In this document: piece after piece, positions 8,290 to 18,651 of the stretch
Position numbering within the stretch: the stretch's first letter is position 1
How the letters are laid out: every line of letters starts with the position of its first letter
Assembly: GCF_000372065.1 (NCBI RefSeq)
Contig: NZ_AQVB01000009.1
Span: 1 to 64,000 of the forward strand
Direction of reading: 5' to 3'
DNA length: 64,000 nt
Source of the DNA: Oligella urethralis DSM 7531
GTDB taxonomy: Bacteria > Pseudomonadota > Gammaproteobacteria > Burkholderiales > Burkholderiaceae_B
The notes under the pieces: model-generated
Seen by the model: the letters and a program-made list of their open reading frames with translations, nothing else
The model's database searches: none
What the model was told of the DNA's origin: nothing
Made by a program: the position numbers and the translations under genes

Positions 8290-8997
8290 ATGTTTGATTT
8301 TGAAGTGATTTGGCAATATATGCCAAGAATACTCCATGGCGCCTTGCTCACGGTTGAGATTGGTGTGCTCTCTGTGCTTTGTGCCATTATGATTGGCTTG
8401 ATTGGCGCCTTGATGCGACTGTCGGGTAGTGTGGTGTTGGCGTCTATCGCCGGTGCCTACTCAACCATCGTGCGTGCAGTACCCGATTTGATTTGGATGT
8501 TGATGGTTTATTACAGTGCGCAATTAGGTCTTAATGCCATTACCTCCGCCTTGGGTTGGTCTGATGTTGAGATTAGTCCTTTTGCTGCGGGTGTCTTTAC
8601 CTTGAGCTTTATTTTTGGGGCCTATTTCACAGAGACCTTTAGAGCCGCTATTTTAGCGGTGCCAGGTGGGCAGATTGAAGCCGGTTATGCCTATGGTCTG
8701 ACGCCTTTTCAAGTGCTGTATAGTGTGACTTTTCCGCTGATGATGCGTTATGCCTTACCGGGCGTACGTAATAACTGGTTGGTATTGACCAAATCCACCG
8801 CCTTGGTGTCGATCATCGGTTTAGACGATATGACGCGAGTGGCTCAGCAGGCTGGGAGTGCTACGCAATCCTCCTTTGCTTTTAATATTGTGTCCGCTCT
8901 ACTGTATTTATTGATTACCTATGTTTCATTAAAAGTCTTTGTGTTTTTAGAAAAGCGCTATCAACGTGGTGTCTTAGTAGGGGGTTCTGATGAGTGA
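8290..8997 (+). CDS. Amino-acid ABC transporter permease, HisQ-like
   Basis: A 235-residue inner-membrane protein with about five hydrophobic segments. It carries the permease EAA loop (EAGYAYGLTPFQVLYSVTFPLMMRYALPG) that contacts the ATPase. It belongs to the His/Glu/Gln/Arg permease family. Its end overlaps the next permease by 8 bp (8990-8997), a sign of translational coupling. With the HisM-like partner it would form the membrane heterodimer for the binding protein at 7295-8086. Confidence 0.9.
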   Translation: MFDFEVIWQYMPRILHGALLTVEIGVLSVLCAIMIGLIGALMRLSGSVVLASIAGAYSTIVRAVPDLIWMLMVYYSAQLGLNAITSALGWSDVEISPFAAGVFTLSFIFGAYFTETFRAAILAVPGGQIEAGYAYGLTPFQVLYSVTFPLMMRYALPGVRNNWLVLTKSTALVSIIGLDDMTRVAQQAGSATQSSFAFNIVSALLYLLITYVSLKVFVFLEKRYQRGVLVGGSDE

Positions 8998-9703
8998 TAC
9001 ATTAGCGCTTTTTCTATTAGCTCTGCGTACCTGTTTAGATGCCGTGCCAGTGACGATTATGTTGACCTTGGTGTCGGTGTCGATAGGCTTTTTTATCGCC
9101 TTGCCCTTATCAGTTATATCATTAAAAAATCGCACTCTGCTGGGTCGTTTAACCAATGGCTTTGTGTATTTTTTTACTGGTACGCCATTATTAGTGCAAC
9201 TGTATATTTTTTATTACGGTATTCCTAGTTTGGAACCGGTGCGTGAGTTAATGCAGCAGCCGGGTTGGGAGTTTTTAAAATCCGGTTATATCTGGGTTTT
9301 AAGTGCTTTAACGCTCAATACCGCAGCCTACTCCACGGTGATTTTTGCCGGTGCGATTAAAAACACCGATCGTGGTGAGGTTGAAGCAGCCATGGCCTAT
9401 GGCATGAGTAGCTTTCAAGCCATGCACCGAATTATTATCCCATCGGCCTTAAGACGTGCTTTGCCTGCCTATAGTAATGAAGTGATTATGAGTATGCATG
9501 CGACGGCCTTGGCTTCCACCGTGACCATAGTGGAGATTGCTGGTGCCGCCAGCTATTTTAATAGCACCTATTATGAGCCCTTTATCGCTTATTCTGCCGC
9601 TGCGGTTTTATATTTGATTTTAAATACGCTATTGGTGGTCGGATTTAGACAAGTTGAGAAAAAGCATTTGCTGCACCTTAAATATCGTCACGGTAGTAAT
9701 TAA
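8990..9703 (+). CDS. Amino-acid ABC transporter permease, HisM-like
   Basis: A 237-residue permease of the same family as its upstream neighbour. It has an EAA loop (EVEAAMAYGMSSFQAMHRIIIPSALRRALPAY) and a conserved segment NEVIMSMHATALASTVTIVEI typical of HisM/ArtM-type subunits. The start overlaps the end of the HisQ-like gene. The usual third gene, an ATP-binding HisP-type protein, does not follow: the next gene is formate dehydrogenase. An ATPase must be borrowed from elsewhere. Confidence 0.9.
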   Translation: MSDTLALFLLALRTCLDAVPVTIMLTLVSVSIGFFIALPLSVISLKNRTLLGRLTNGFVYFFTGTPLLVQLYIFYYGIPSLEPVRELMQQPGWEFLKSGYIWVLSALTLNTAAYSTVIFAGAIKNTDRGEVEAAMAYGMSSFQAMHRIIIPSALRRALPAYSNEVIMSMHATALASTVTIVEIAGAASYFNSTYYEPFIAYSAAAVLYLILNTLLVVGFRQVEKKHLLHLKYRHGSN

Positions 9704-9891
9704 GATGCTATCAATTTCTTTAGAACATAAATAATTTACTATCTAAAGTGTGTGGGCGACTACTCAAGCCCTCAAAAAAGCGTTACACTAGCATGGTGGA
9801 GCAGTGTAGCTATTGCGCTGCGGAGTTTTTTAACTGAGGTATCATTTCTTGATACGGACGTTGCTATACGTTAATTGTCTGGAGGTTCGTT

Positions 9892-12800
9892 ATGGTAAAG
9901 ATTACTAGACGACAATTCTTCAAGGCTACCGGTACAGCAGCGGCAGGGTCCAGTCTGACACTACTTGGTGCGGCGCCAACGCCCGCTATGGCAGAAGTTA
10001 GACAGTACAAATTAGCGCGTATGACAGAAACGCGTAATACCTGTCCTTACTGTTCAGTGGCCTGTGGATTATTAATGTACGGTATTGGTGATGGTGCTAA
10101 AAACGCTATTGACACGATCGTACACATTGAAGGTGACCCGGATAACCCGGTTAACCGTGGTGCCCTCTGTCCTAAGGGTGCCGGTCTGATTGACTTTATT
10201 CACAGCCCGAATCGCTTAAAGTACCCCGAGTATCGTGCTCCGGGTTCAGATGAGTGGGTTCGTATGTCGTGGGAAGAGGCCATTGACAAGGTTGCTCGTC
10301 TGATGAAAGACGACCGTGACGCAAACTTTATCGAGAAAAATGAAAAGGGCGAAACGGTTAATCGTTGGTTAACAACAGGTATGTTAGCTGCCTCTGCATC
10401 GCCTAACGAGGTGGGTTATTTAACTCACAAAGTTATTCGTCCGCTGGGGATGTTAGCATTCGATAACCAGGCTCGTGTTTGACATGGTCCGACGGTAGCA
10501 GGTCTTGCTCCGACGTTTGGCCGTGGTGCGATGACGAACCACTGGGTCGATATTAAAAATGCCAATGTTGTATTAGTGATGGGCGGTAACGCCGCTGAAG
10601 CACACCCCGTGGGCTTTAGATGGGCGATCGAGGCAAAAACACGCAATAAGGCGACGCTTATCTGTGTGGACCCGCGCTTTAATCGTACAGCATCGGTAGC
10701 CGATATCTATGCGCCAATCCGTACGGGTACGGATATTGTGTTCTTGGGCGCAGTCATCAAGTATTTATTGGATAATAACAAGATCCAACATGAATACGTA
10801 CGTCACTACACTGACTTTAGTTTTGTGGTGCGTGAGGATTTTGATTTTAATGAGGGTATTTACTCCGGTTATAACGAGGAGACTCGTACCTATGACCGTA
10901 ACACGTGGGAATACGAGATTGACGAAGAAACGGGTTATGTTAAAACTGACCCGAGCTTGACCCATCCACGCTGTGTTTATCAGCTGATGAGAAAGCACTA
11001 TGAGCGTTATACCCCTGAGATGGTTGAGCGTGTCTGCGGTACGCCTAAGGATAAGTTCTTAGAGATTGTCGAGATTATCTCTTCTACGCATGTACCAAAT
11101 CGTACCTTAACCATTCTTTATGCCCTAGGCTGGACGCAGCACTCCATCGGTTCGCAAATTATTCGAACCGCAGCGATGATGCAGTTACTCTTGGGTAATA
11201 TCGGGATGCCGGGTGGTGGTGTTAATGCCTTACGTGGTCACTCCAATATTCAGGGCTTAACCGATTTAGGTCTGATGACTGATCTATTACCTGGTTACCT
11301 TACCCTGGCCAAGGACGGTGAGCAGCGCTTTGATGATTACATTAAAGCGCGTGCGCATAAGCCGATGCGTGAGAATCAGTTAAGCTACTGGGGTAATTAC
11401 AAAAAGTTCTGGGTTAGTTTAAGTAAGGCCTGGTTCGGTAAGGCGGCAACAGCAGCCAATGATTACTGTTATGACTGGTTCCCTAAACTCGATAAGCCGT
11501 ATGATATGTTACGTGCTTATGAGATGATGACGCAGGGCAAGTTTAACGGTTATATCTGTCAGGGCTTTAACCCATTAGCGGCGGCACCTCACAAGAAAAA
11601 GCAATCTGAGGCCTTTGCTAAGTTGAAGTTTATGGTGGTGATGGATCCTTTACGTACAGATACCTCTGAGTTCTGGCGTAATGCAGGCGAGGAAAATGAT
11701 GTCGATACGGCATCTATCCAAACCGAAGTGATTCGCTTACCGACCAGTTGCTTTGCTGAGGAATCGGGTGCGCTAGTAAACTCCGGACGTGTCTTACAAT
11801 GGCACTGGAAGGGTGCTAACCCACCGGGTGAAGCCAAGAGTGATATTGAGATTATGGCCTTGCTCTATAATCGCATTCGTGAGCTTTACCTCGAAGAGGG
11901 CGGCGCTTTCCCTGATCCAATCCTTAACTTGGATTGGCCGTACAGCACACGTTTAGATCCTTCAGCTGAGGAGTTAGCTAAGGAGATGAGTGGTAAGGCA
12001 CTGCTTAACTTAACGAGCCCGAGCGATCCGAGCATTGTGACGCGTAAGGCCGGGGAGCAGCTTGCTGGCTTTGCCGAGTTACGTGATGACGGTTCAACCG
12101 CTTGTGGTTGTTGGATTTACTCTGGTTCCTTTACCGAGCAGGGTAATATGATGGCACGTCGCGACAATAGCGACCCAACAGGTATTGGTCAAACCCTTAA
12201 CTGGGCTTGGGCATGGCCTGCGAACCGTCGTATTTTATACAACCGTGCCTCGGCTGACCCTAATGGCCGTCCATGGGATAGTGACCGTGCGCTTGTTTAC
12301 TGGAACGGTAGAGCCTGGGTAGGCGCTGACGTACCTGACTATAAGGCGGATGAAGCACCGGCTAACGGTATGGGTCCATTTATTATGAACCCTGAGGGTA
12401 CAGGTCGTTTCTTTGCACGTAAGGGTATGGCCGAAGGTCCGTTCCCTGAGCATTATGAACCGTTCGAGACGCCACTGGCCGTTAACCCGCTGAACCCGAA
12501 TGAGCCTCGTGCGCTTAATAACCCGGGTGCCCGTGTGTTTAAGCGTGACCTGGAAGATATGGGTAAGGTCGACGAGTTCCCGTACGTAGGTACCACCTAT
12601 CGTTTAACCGAGCACTTCCATTATTGGACTAAAAACGTCAAGCTCAACGCTATTGCACAACCAGAGCAATTCGTTGAAATTGGCGAGGGCCTAGCTAATA
12701 AACTTGGCATTAAGGCCGGTGATCGTGTTAAGGTTTCTTCTAAACGTGACTACATCAAAGCAGTTGCTGTGGTGACTAAGCGTATTAAAACGCTCACGGT

Positions 12801-12963
12801 CGACGGTAAGGAGTTACATCAGGTTGGTATCCCGTTACACTGGGGCTTTGTAGGTGTGGCTAAAAAAGGCTTCATAGCCAATAGTCTAACGCCAGCGGTC
12901 GGTGACGGTAACACTCAGACGCCTGAGTTCAAGTCCTTCCTGGTCAATGTTGAGAAGATTTAA
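9892..12963 (+). CDS. fdnG: Formate dehydrogenase, selenocysteine-containing catalytic (alpha) subunit
   Basis: This oxidises formate with electrons leaving through an iron-sulfur cluster. The 1023-residue product (fdnG/fdoG type) begins with a twin-arginine signal (TRRQFFKAT, residues 5-13, then a hydrophobic stretch to AMA), so it is exported folded to the periplasmic side. Cys51, Cys54, Cys58 and Cys93 (CPYCSVAC, ALCPKGAG) bind a 4Fe-4S cluster. Codon 197 is TGA at 10480-10482, in the context LAFDNQARV-U-HGPTVAGLAP. This aligns with the selenocysteine of E. coli FdnG, and the frame continues without break to 12963. A molybdopterin dinucleotide binding region and a C-terminal Molydop_binding domain follow. 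Beta and gamma subunits are not adjacent, which is unusual. The start is ATG 9892 behind GGAGG. Confidence 0.95.
10483..10520 (+). promoter_or_regulatory. Bacterial SECIS element in fdnG mRNA
   Basis: A hairpin lies immediately after the UGA: lower stem CGG/CCG (10493-10495 with 10510-10512), a bulged T at 10496, upper stem AGCA/TGCT (10497-10500 with 10506-10509), apical loop GGTCT (10501-10505). The bulged U and the GGUCU loop, 14 bases between UGA and the upper stem, match the E. coli fdhF/fdnG SECIS that binds SelB. Confidence 0.9.
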
Positions 12964-13001
12964 TCTATATTTTTCTTAACGGACTAGGTAGGTAGTCCCT
13001 T

Positions 13002-13041
13002 AAAACTGCTCTACAATTAACCATCTGTAGGGCAGTTTTTT
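13002..13041 (+). terminator. Terminator-like hairpin between fdnG and fdhE
   Basis: AAAACTGC-T-CTACA (13002-13015) pairs with TGTAG-G-GCAGTTTT (13026-13039) through a 10-base loop, followed by a T run. It separates fdnG from fdhE-selA-selB and may end or reduce transcription from the fdnG promoter. Confidence 0.8.
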
Positions 13042-13049
13042 ATTGGAGT

Positions 13050-13994
13050 ATGACATTGCAAAAAATTCGTTCTAAAGATGAAATTTTAGATGATAGTTCC
13101 TTTGCTTTTCCGCGCATTATTTTGCCTGAAGCGAAGTCTGTTTTTAGCTCACGTGCTGCGCGTTTAAGGCAGCTCGCTGAGGATAATCCACTACGTGATT
13201 ATTTATTATTAATTGCTGTGATAACAGAGGCTCAAGCCGAGGTGGTGACGCGTTATGCCTTGCCGGAGGTGAGTGAGGAAAGGATCGAATCCTCGCAAAA
13301 GTACGGTATGCCAGCGTTACAACCAGCCACGATTGAGCGTGATCCCGTGTGGTTAAAGATACTGGCTGATATTCTGCAGTATTTGGTTCAGGCCGATTCC
13401 GTTCCGGAGGTGGCGGTGACGGTCGCACAAGCGATGTTAAAGCAAATTGATGATGAGCCAGCGGCCCTCGAGGCCATTGCCGATCGCGTGTTAGCGGATG
13501 AGGATGCAGATCCGGCCATGGCACCGGTGATCATGGCGGCTTTGCAGGTCTATTGGACACAGTTAGCAATTGATTTGGGCGAGGACAATTTACCGGTGGT
13601 ACAAAAGGAATCCGGCGTCTGCCCATGCTGTGGTTCTTTGCCTGTTAGTAGCGTGGTGCAAATCGGTGCTAATCAAGGCATTCGCTATTTAAGTTGTTCC
13701 CTATGTTCTACCCTTTGGCATATGGTACGTGTGGTGTGCTCTACCTGCTTAAGCACTAAGGATATTAGTTATTATCATTTGGAGGGGCAGTCGGAAGCCA
13801 TTAAGGCAGAGGCCTGTCCGAGTTGCCATAGCTATCGGAAGATTTTCTATCAGGAAAAGGATCTGAATGTGGATCCAATTGCTGATGATTTGGCCACATT
13901 GCAATTAGATATCTTGATGGCCGATGAGGGTTTGGAGCGCAGCAGCGGTAATCCATTTTTATGGCAAGCGGCTGAAGTAGGCGAAGAAGAGTAG
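13050..13994 (+). CDS. fdhE: Formate dehydrogenase accessory protein FdhE
   Basis: A 314-residue cytoplasmic protein that the family assigns to formate dehydrogenase maturation (it acts on the respiratory Sec-containing enzymes). The N-terminal half is helical and the C-terminal half holds four CxxC pairs: CPCC (in GVCPCCGSL), CSLC, CSTC and CPSC (in EACPSCHSY). This is the rubredoxin-like metal-binding pattern of FdhE. It sits 87 bp after fdnG, with a terminator-like hairpin between, and 16 bp before selA. Confidence 0.93.
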   Translation: MTLQKIRSKDEILDDSSFAFPRIILPEAKSVFSSRAARLRQLAEDNPLRDYLLLIAVITEAQAEVVTRYALPEVSEERIESSQKYGMPALQPATIERDPVWLKILADILQYLVQADSVPEVAVTVAQAMLKQIDDEPAALEAIADRVLADEDADPAMAPVIMAALQVYWTQLAIDLGEDNLPVVQKESGVCPCCGSLPVSSVVQIGANQGIRYLSCSLCSTLWHMVRVVCSTCLSTKDISYYHLEGQSEAIKAEACPSCHSYRKIFYQEKDLNVDPIADDLATLQLDILMADEGLERSSGNPFLWQAAEVGEEE

Positions 13995-14010
13995 TTATTG
14001 AGGGTGTTGT

Positions 14011-15441
14011 ATGACGCAGAGAGTTTCATTTAGAGATTTACCAGCGCTTGATAAGTTGTTAAGTAGTGAGGTTTTTAAGCCTTTGCTGGCGGCGTATGGT
14101 CATCAATTGGTGAGTCAGCAAGCGCGGTTGGTATTAGAGGATTTGCGTCAGAACATTCAGCAAAACAAAGCCTTAGTGATTGACTTAAGATCACCTCACT
14201 TGAGTCGTGATTTTGCGCAGCTGACAGCGCGTGCTTTACAAAAAAAGACGCAATCCCAGCTGCGACCAGTGTTTAATCTCACTGGGGTGGTACTGCATAC
14301 CAATTTGGGTCGTGCCTTATTGCCCGAGGTAGCGATTGAGGCCGTGGTTGAGGCCATGCGTGAGCCGATGAATTTAGAGTACGATTTAGCCTCGGGTGGG
14401 CGTGGCGATCGGGATGACCTTATTGAGGAGCTGCTCTGTGAATTAACCGGTGCCGAAGCCGCGACAGTGGTTAATAATAACGCTGCCGCCGTATTGCTTA
14501 TGTTAAATTCCCTCGCTGCTGAGCGTGAGGTGGTGGTGTCACGCGGTGAACTGGTTGAGATTGGTGGGGCCTTCCGAATTCCGGATATTATGAAGCGTGC
14601 CTATGTCAACTTGGTGGAAGTAGGTACTACCAATCGCACGCATGCACATGATTATGAGCAAGCCATCGCTGATAACACCGCCATGTTGATGAAGGTGCAT
14701 TGCAGTAATTATGAAATTAATGGCTTTACCAAAGAGGTGTCGGTGGCTGAGGTGGCAGCCATTGCGAAGCAGCATGGCTTAGCGTGCACCGTTGACTTAG
14801 GCAGTGGTACCCTAGTCGATCTCAGGCAATGGGGTTTGCCAGCGGAGGTCACCGTGCGGCAAACCATTGAGGCCGGCGCTGATATTGTGACCTTCAGTGG
14901 TGATAAGCTACTCGGTGGTCCGCAAGCTGGTTTGATTGTAGGCCGTGCCGATTTAATTGCAAAAATCAAAAAAAATCCACTCAAACGTGCACTACGCGTT
15001 GGCAAAATCACGCTGGCGGCACTGGAGCCAGTGTTGCAACTATACCGCAGTCCGGAGTTATTGGCAGAGCGTTTAACTACGCTGCGTTTATTTACTCGCA
15101 GCCCAGATGCGATCAAGCAAAGTGCGGCAAACCTGCAACAGACGCTTCAACAATGGGTGGGTCCTGAGTTTAGGGTGACGGTAGAGGCCATGATGAGCCA
15201 AATCGGCAGTGGCGCCATGCCAGTCGAGTTACTACCTAGTTATGGTTTAGCCATGCGTTATGTGGGCGAGGGGCGTCCTGGTCGTCATTTACTGGCTTTA
15301 GAAAAGCGCTTACGTCGCCTCTCTAAACCGGTGATCGGGCGGATTGCTGACGATACATTATTATTAGATATGCGTTGTTTGGAAAGGCATCAAGAAGCGG
15401 AGTTTTTGGCGCAACTGCAACAGGATTTGACGAGAGTTTAA
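14011..15441 (+). CDS. selA: L-seryl-tRNA(Sec) selenium transferase SelA
   Basis: A PLP enzyme that converts Ser-tRNA(Sec) to Sec-tRNA(Sec) using selenophosphate. The 476 residues match the usual ~460-470. The PLP-binding lysine is Lys299, in [14 protein letters not shown], where the E. coli enzyme has Lys295. Another family block, [19 protein letters not shown], is near residue 90. ATG 14011 has a GAGGGTG leader. The stop is 4 bp before selB, so the two are almost certainly one transcript. Confidence 0.97.
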   Translation: MTQRVSFRDLPALDKLLSSEVFKPLLAAYGHQLVSQQARLVLEDLRQNIQQNKALVIDLRSPHLSRDFAQLTARALQKKTQSQLRPVFNLTGVVLHTNLGRALLPEVAIEAVVEAMREPMNLEYDLASGGRGDRDDLIEELLCELTGAEAATVVNNNAAAVLLMLNSLAAEREVVVSRGELVEIGGAFRIPDIMKRAYVNLVEVGTTNRTHAHDYEQAIADNTAMLMKVHCSNYEINGFTKEVSVAEVAAIAKQHGLACTVDLGSGTLVDLRQWGLPAEVTVRQTIEAGADIVTFSGDKLLGGPQAGLIVGRADLIAKIKKNPLKRALRVGKITLAALEPVLQLYRSPELLAERLTTLRLFTRSPDAIKQSAANLQQTLQQWVGPEFRVTVEAMMSQIGSGAMPVELLPSYGLAMRYVGEGRPGRHLLALEKRLRRLSKPVIGRIADDTLLLDMRCLERHQEAEFLAQLQQDLTRV

Positions 15442-15444
15442 TTC

Positions 15445-17382
15445 ATGATTATTGGTACAGCAGGTCATATTGACCATGGTAAAACGACCTTAATCCGGGC
15501 TTTAACGGGGGTTGAAACTGATCGTTTAAAGGAAGAAAAAAGACGCGGGATTTCGATTCAATTAGGTTATGCCTATACCCCCTTAGCTAATGGCGATGTG
15601 CTTGGCTTTATTGATGTGCCGGGGCATGAGCGTTTAATTCGTACCATGGTTGCTGGCGCCACTGGTATTGATTTTGCCTTATTGGTGGTGGCTGCCGATG
15701 ACGGGGTGATGCCGCAGACCCGTGAGCATTTAGCGATTCTTTCTTTACTTCATATCACGACTGGGGCCATTGTGATTACTAAAGCCGCAGTGGTTGATGG
15801 GGCTCGTATCGATGAGGTCAAGCAAGAAATAGAGGCCTTGGTCGCCGGTAGTTTTTTGGAAAAAGCACCGCTTTTTGTAACGGATGCCTTAGCTGAGGAC
15901 CATCTGGGTATTGATGAGTTACGTGAGTATTTATTTAAAGAGGCTGAGGCGCGCGGTAATCAACAGGCTGAGGGTCTATTTCGCTTGGCAGTAGACCGCG
16001 TCTTTACCTTAAGTGGGCAGGGTACTGTGGTGACGGGTACTGTGCATGGGGGTGAATTGGACTTACGTGTTCAAGCAGCTCAAGCCGCAGGTGAGGTGAT
16101 TGATTTAAGGCACTTTCCCTCAGCTCAGTCGCTACGAGTTCGCTCTATCCATGCGCAGGATCAACCTTCGCAAACGGCGCGTGCTGGTCAACGTTGTGCC
16201 CTCAATGTCGTTGGTATGACCAAGGATACCATTGAGCGCGGTGATTGGATTGCTGATGCGCGTAGCTTCACGCCCTCGTTTAATATTGATGTGAGCTTGC
16301 AGTTGCTGCACTCATCAGAACAAAGAATTCAGGCGTGGACGCCCTTGCATTTGCATATTGCGGCAAAGCATTATTATGTGCATGCGGTGCCATTAAGTCA
16401 GGATAGGGTTGAGCCAGGACAGCGTGCCATGGTGCAGTTGGTGTCCACCGAGCCGATTTGCAGTATGACCGGCGATCGCTTTATTATTCGTAATCCGCAG
16501 GCGACGCAAACCATCGGTGGCGGTCGGATTCTGCATCCTAATGCACCCGATCGTAAGCGTCGTTCACCCGAACGCTTAGCGTGGTTAGCGGGGGTGGAGG
16601 CTTTTTTAAACGGTGCCAGTATCGAGGTATTGTTAAAATTAGCGCCCTATGGTTTAAGTGAAAAAACACTTTTACGCTTAACCGCTAAGTCTTTGGATAA
16701 ATTGACCCAGCCACCAGGTGTGTTGGCCTTGGTGCCGGGTGGTGCACAAGCGCAGACGATTTGGATTTTAGCGGTTCAATGGCAGGCTTTAGCTGAGCAG
16801 GTGGTGCAGCGCTTAGCGGCTTTTCATGAGCAGGCACCGGACGAGGTGGGGGTAGAGCTGTTGCGTATGCGACGTATGAGCTTACCCAAGGTGAGCGATG
16901 GCTTATGGCAGTTATTAGTGCGCTCGCTACTTGAGCAGGGGCGGATTGCTCGCACTCGCAGTTTATTGCATTTACCAGATCATATCCCGGTGTTATCGGC
17001 GCAAGAGGCGCAGTTAGCCGAGCAGATTTTACCGATGGTTGAAGCGGGTGGTTCTAATCCACCTTGGGTGCGTGATATTGCTAAGCAATTAGGAGCAGAA
17101 GAGGGTGATGTACGACAGGTATTACGTCGCTTAAGCCGTCAAGGTGAAATTTTCCAAGTGGTGCATGATCTTTTTTATCACCGTAAGTCATTACAGCGCT
17201 TGGCACAGATTGTACTCAGCATGGAACCTCAAGATGATATTGGCACGGCCGAGTTTAGAGACGCATCAGGGCTGGGACGCAAGCGCGCGGTGCAGGTGTT
17301 AGAGTATTTTGATCGGGCTGGTTTAACGCGTCGGGTCAAGGAACGAAGATTAGTTCGCAACCGCTCTTTAGATTGGTTATAA
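15445..17382 (+). CDS. selB: Selenocysteine-specific elongation factor SelB
   Basis: A GTPase that delivers Sec-tRNA(Sec) to UGA codons followed by a SECIS. The 645 residues begin with the G1 loop GTAGHIDHGKTTL (residues 4-16). The effector region EEKRRGISIQLGY and the G3 box DVPGHE follow. An EF-Tu-like beta-barrel region and a long C-terminal part with repeated winged-helix modules make up the rest; the last ends LTRRVKERRLVRNRSLDWL, the SECIS-binding part. The start is ATG 15445. The 3' end contains the -10 box of the following tRNA-Sec gene. Confidence 0.97.
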   Translation: MIIGTAGHIDHGKTTLIRALTGVETDRLKEEKRRGISIQLGYAYTPLANGDVLGFIDVPGHERLIRTMVAGATGIDFALLVVAADDGVMPQTREHLAILSLLHITTGAIVITKAAVVDGARIDEVKQEIEALVAGSFLEKAPLFVTDALAEDHLGIDELREYLFKEAEARGNQQAEGLFRLAVDRVFTLSGQGTVVTGTVHGGELDLRVQAAQAAGEVIDLRHFPSAQSLRVRSIHAQDQPSQTARAGQRCALNVVGMTKDTIERGDWIADARSFTPSFNIDVSLQLLHSSEQRIQAWTPLHLHIAAKHYYVHAVPLSQDRVEPGQRAMVQLVSTEPICSMTGDRFIIRNPQATQTIGGGRILHPNAPDRKRRSPERLAWLAGVEAFLNGASIEVLLKLAPYGLSEKTLLRLTAKSLDKLTQPPGVLALVPGGAQAQTIWILAVQWQALAEQVVQRLAAFHEQAPDEVGVELLRMRRMSLPKVSDGLWQLLVRSLLEQGRIARTRSLLHLPDHIPVLSAQEAQLAEQILPMVEAGGSNPPWVRDIAKQLGAEEGDVRQVLRRLSRQGEIFQVVHDLFYHRKSLQRLAQIVLSMEPQDDIGTAEFRDASGLGRKRAVQVLEYFDRAGLTRRVKERRLVRNRSLDWL

Positions 17383-17383
17383 T
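17354..17383 (+). promoter_or_regulatory. Candidate promoter for selC inside the end of selB
   Basis: A perfect -10 hexamer TATAAT lies at 17378-17383, overlapping the selB stop codon. A weak -35 (TTCGCA, 17354-17359) is 18 bases upstream. Transcription would start near 17390, about 11 bases before the tRNA. Confidence 0.5.
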
Positions 17384-17400
17384 AGAGCGTTAACTTCGTC

Positions 17401-17496
17401 GGAAGGTATGCGTAACCGGTGTTGCGGCTGGGCTTCAAATCCAGTTGGGGATGTCAGACATTCCCAGGTAGGTTCGACTCCTGCTACCTTCCGCCA
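17401..17496 (+). tRNA. selC: tRNA-Sec (anticodon TCA)
   Basis: A 96-base gene including the encoded CCA. The acceptor stem is 8 bp (GGAAGGTA with TACCTTCC) plus discriminator G, the hallmark of bacterial tRNA-Sec. The anticodon loop is CTTCAAA with TCA at 17435-17437, on a CTGGG/TCCAG stem. A long variable arm (TTGGGGATGTC...ATTCCCA) and a T-loop GGTTCGACTCC follow. It lies between selB and selD, so the tRNA is transcribed with its own biosynthesis genes. Confidence 0.97.
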
Positions 17497-17520
17497 ATTT
17501 TATTTCAGATGGTGAGTCTC

Positions 17521-18594
17521 ATGGCTGAAAGTAATACTACGCAATCTAATCAATCCCCTCGTTTAACCTCTTTATCGCATGGCGGTGGCTGCGGTTGTAA
17601 AATCGCCCCCGATGTACTGTCTAATCTGATGGCGAGTATGCCGACGGGGCAAGCTTTTCCAAATCTTTTGGTGGGCAATGAGACGGCCGATGATGCAGCG
17701 GTTTTTCGTTTAAACGATGAGCAGGCATTGATTGCGACTACAGACTTTTTTATGCCAATTGTCGACGATCCTTATGATTTTGGTCGCATTGCAGCGACCA
17801 ATGCCTTATCAGATATTTATGCCATGGGTGGCACGCCCGTGATGGCCTTAGCCTTGGTGGCAATGCCGATTAATGTTTTACCGCATGATCAAATTGCTAA
17901 AATTCTTCAGGGTGGTGCCGATGTGTGTCAGCAAGCAGGTATTCCGGTAGCTGGCGGGCACTCAATTGATTCGGTTGAGCCAATTTACGGCTTAGCGGCG
18001 ATGGGTACAGTGCATCCTGAGCAGATTAAGCGTAACTCAAAGGCTAAAACGGGTGATGTGTTGATTCTCACCAAGGGGCTTGGGATCGGTGTATTTTCCG
18101 CAGCACTTAAGAAAAACGCCTTGCCTGAGGCTGCCTATCAATTGATGATTGCCTCCACCACTCAGCTGAATACACCAGGTGCAAAGCTTGGTCCTATGGC
18201 GGCGGTGCATGCGATGACGGATGTGACGGGCTTTGCTTTATTAGGTCATGCGGCTGAGATTGCGCGTGCTTCGGGTGTTGATTTGCATATTAAGCTAGCG
18301 CAAGTACCATTTTTAGAGGGTGCACGTGAGCTTGCCGAGCAGGGCTATATTACCGGTGCTTCTGGTCGTAACTGGCATGCGATTGGCGAGCGTGTCGAAT
18401 TAGCTGAGGGCATGACGGATGTCGATCGTGCGCTCTTAACCGATCCGCAGACCTCTGGCGGCTTGTTATTAGCTGTAAGTCCGGAGGCGGTGGATGAGGT
18501 GTTGGCGCTGCTTAAGGCGGAGGGCTTTAACTTAGCCAGTGTGATTGGTGAGGTGGGTGCAGCGATTGCTGAACCTAAGGTTAAGGTAGCCTAA
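17521..18594 (+). CDS. selD: Selenophosphate synthetase SelD
   Basis: Makes selenophosphate from selenide and ATP, the selenium donor for SelA. From ATG 17521 the protein is 357 residues. The catalytic loop is [11 protein letters not shown], with Cys24 in place of the selenocysteine used by some bacteria and Lys27 as the conserved lysine. DDAAVFRLN and the DFF...DD block bind ATP/Mg. I chose 17521 because GGTGAG precedes it at the right distance. An in-frame ATG at 17509 exists, and frames further upstream would run through the tRNA. Confidence 0.96.
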   Translation: MAESNTTQSNQSPRLTSLSHGGGCGCKIAPDVLSNLMASMPTGQAFPNLLVGNETADDAAVFRLNDEQALIATTDFFMPIVDDPYDFGRIAATNALSDIYAMGGTPVMALALVAMPINVLPHDQIAKILQGGADVCQQAGIPVAGGHSIDSVEPIYGLAAMGTVHPEQIKRNSKAKTGDVLILTKGLGIGVFSAALKKNALPEAAYQLMIASTTQLNTPGAKLGPMAAVHAMTDVTGFALLGHAAEIARASGVDLHIKLAQVPFLEGARELAEQGYITGASGRNWHAIGERVELAEGMTDVDRALLTDPQTSGGLLLAVSPEAVDEVLALLKAEGFNLASVIGEVGAAIAEPKVKVA

Positions 18595-18651
18595 AAACTA
18601 TAAGCGATGTTATTTTCAATGGCGTTGCCCTAGTATAGCATTAGATAAACT

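Noticed and set aside
9838-9855. FNR-box-like repeat before fdnG (GTATCA...TGATAC)
   Set aside because: The halves are ATCA-N5-TGAT, the inverse of the FNR TTGAT-N4-ATCAA site; it is a hairpin at most.
10425-10530. fdnG as two genes or a pseudogene because of TGA at 10480
   Set aside because: The TGA matches the selenocysteine position, a SECIS follows, and selABCD genes are adjacent.
13144-13524. Open frame antisense to fdhE
   Set aside because: Pro/Arg-rich, low-complexity shadow of a real gene on the opposite strand.
14709-15116. Open frame antisense to selA
   Set aside because: Ser/Pro-rich shadow of the coding strand; no RBS or domain.
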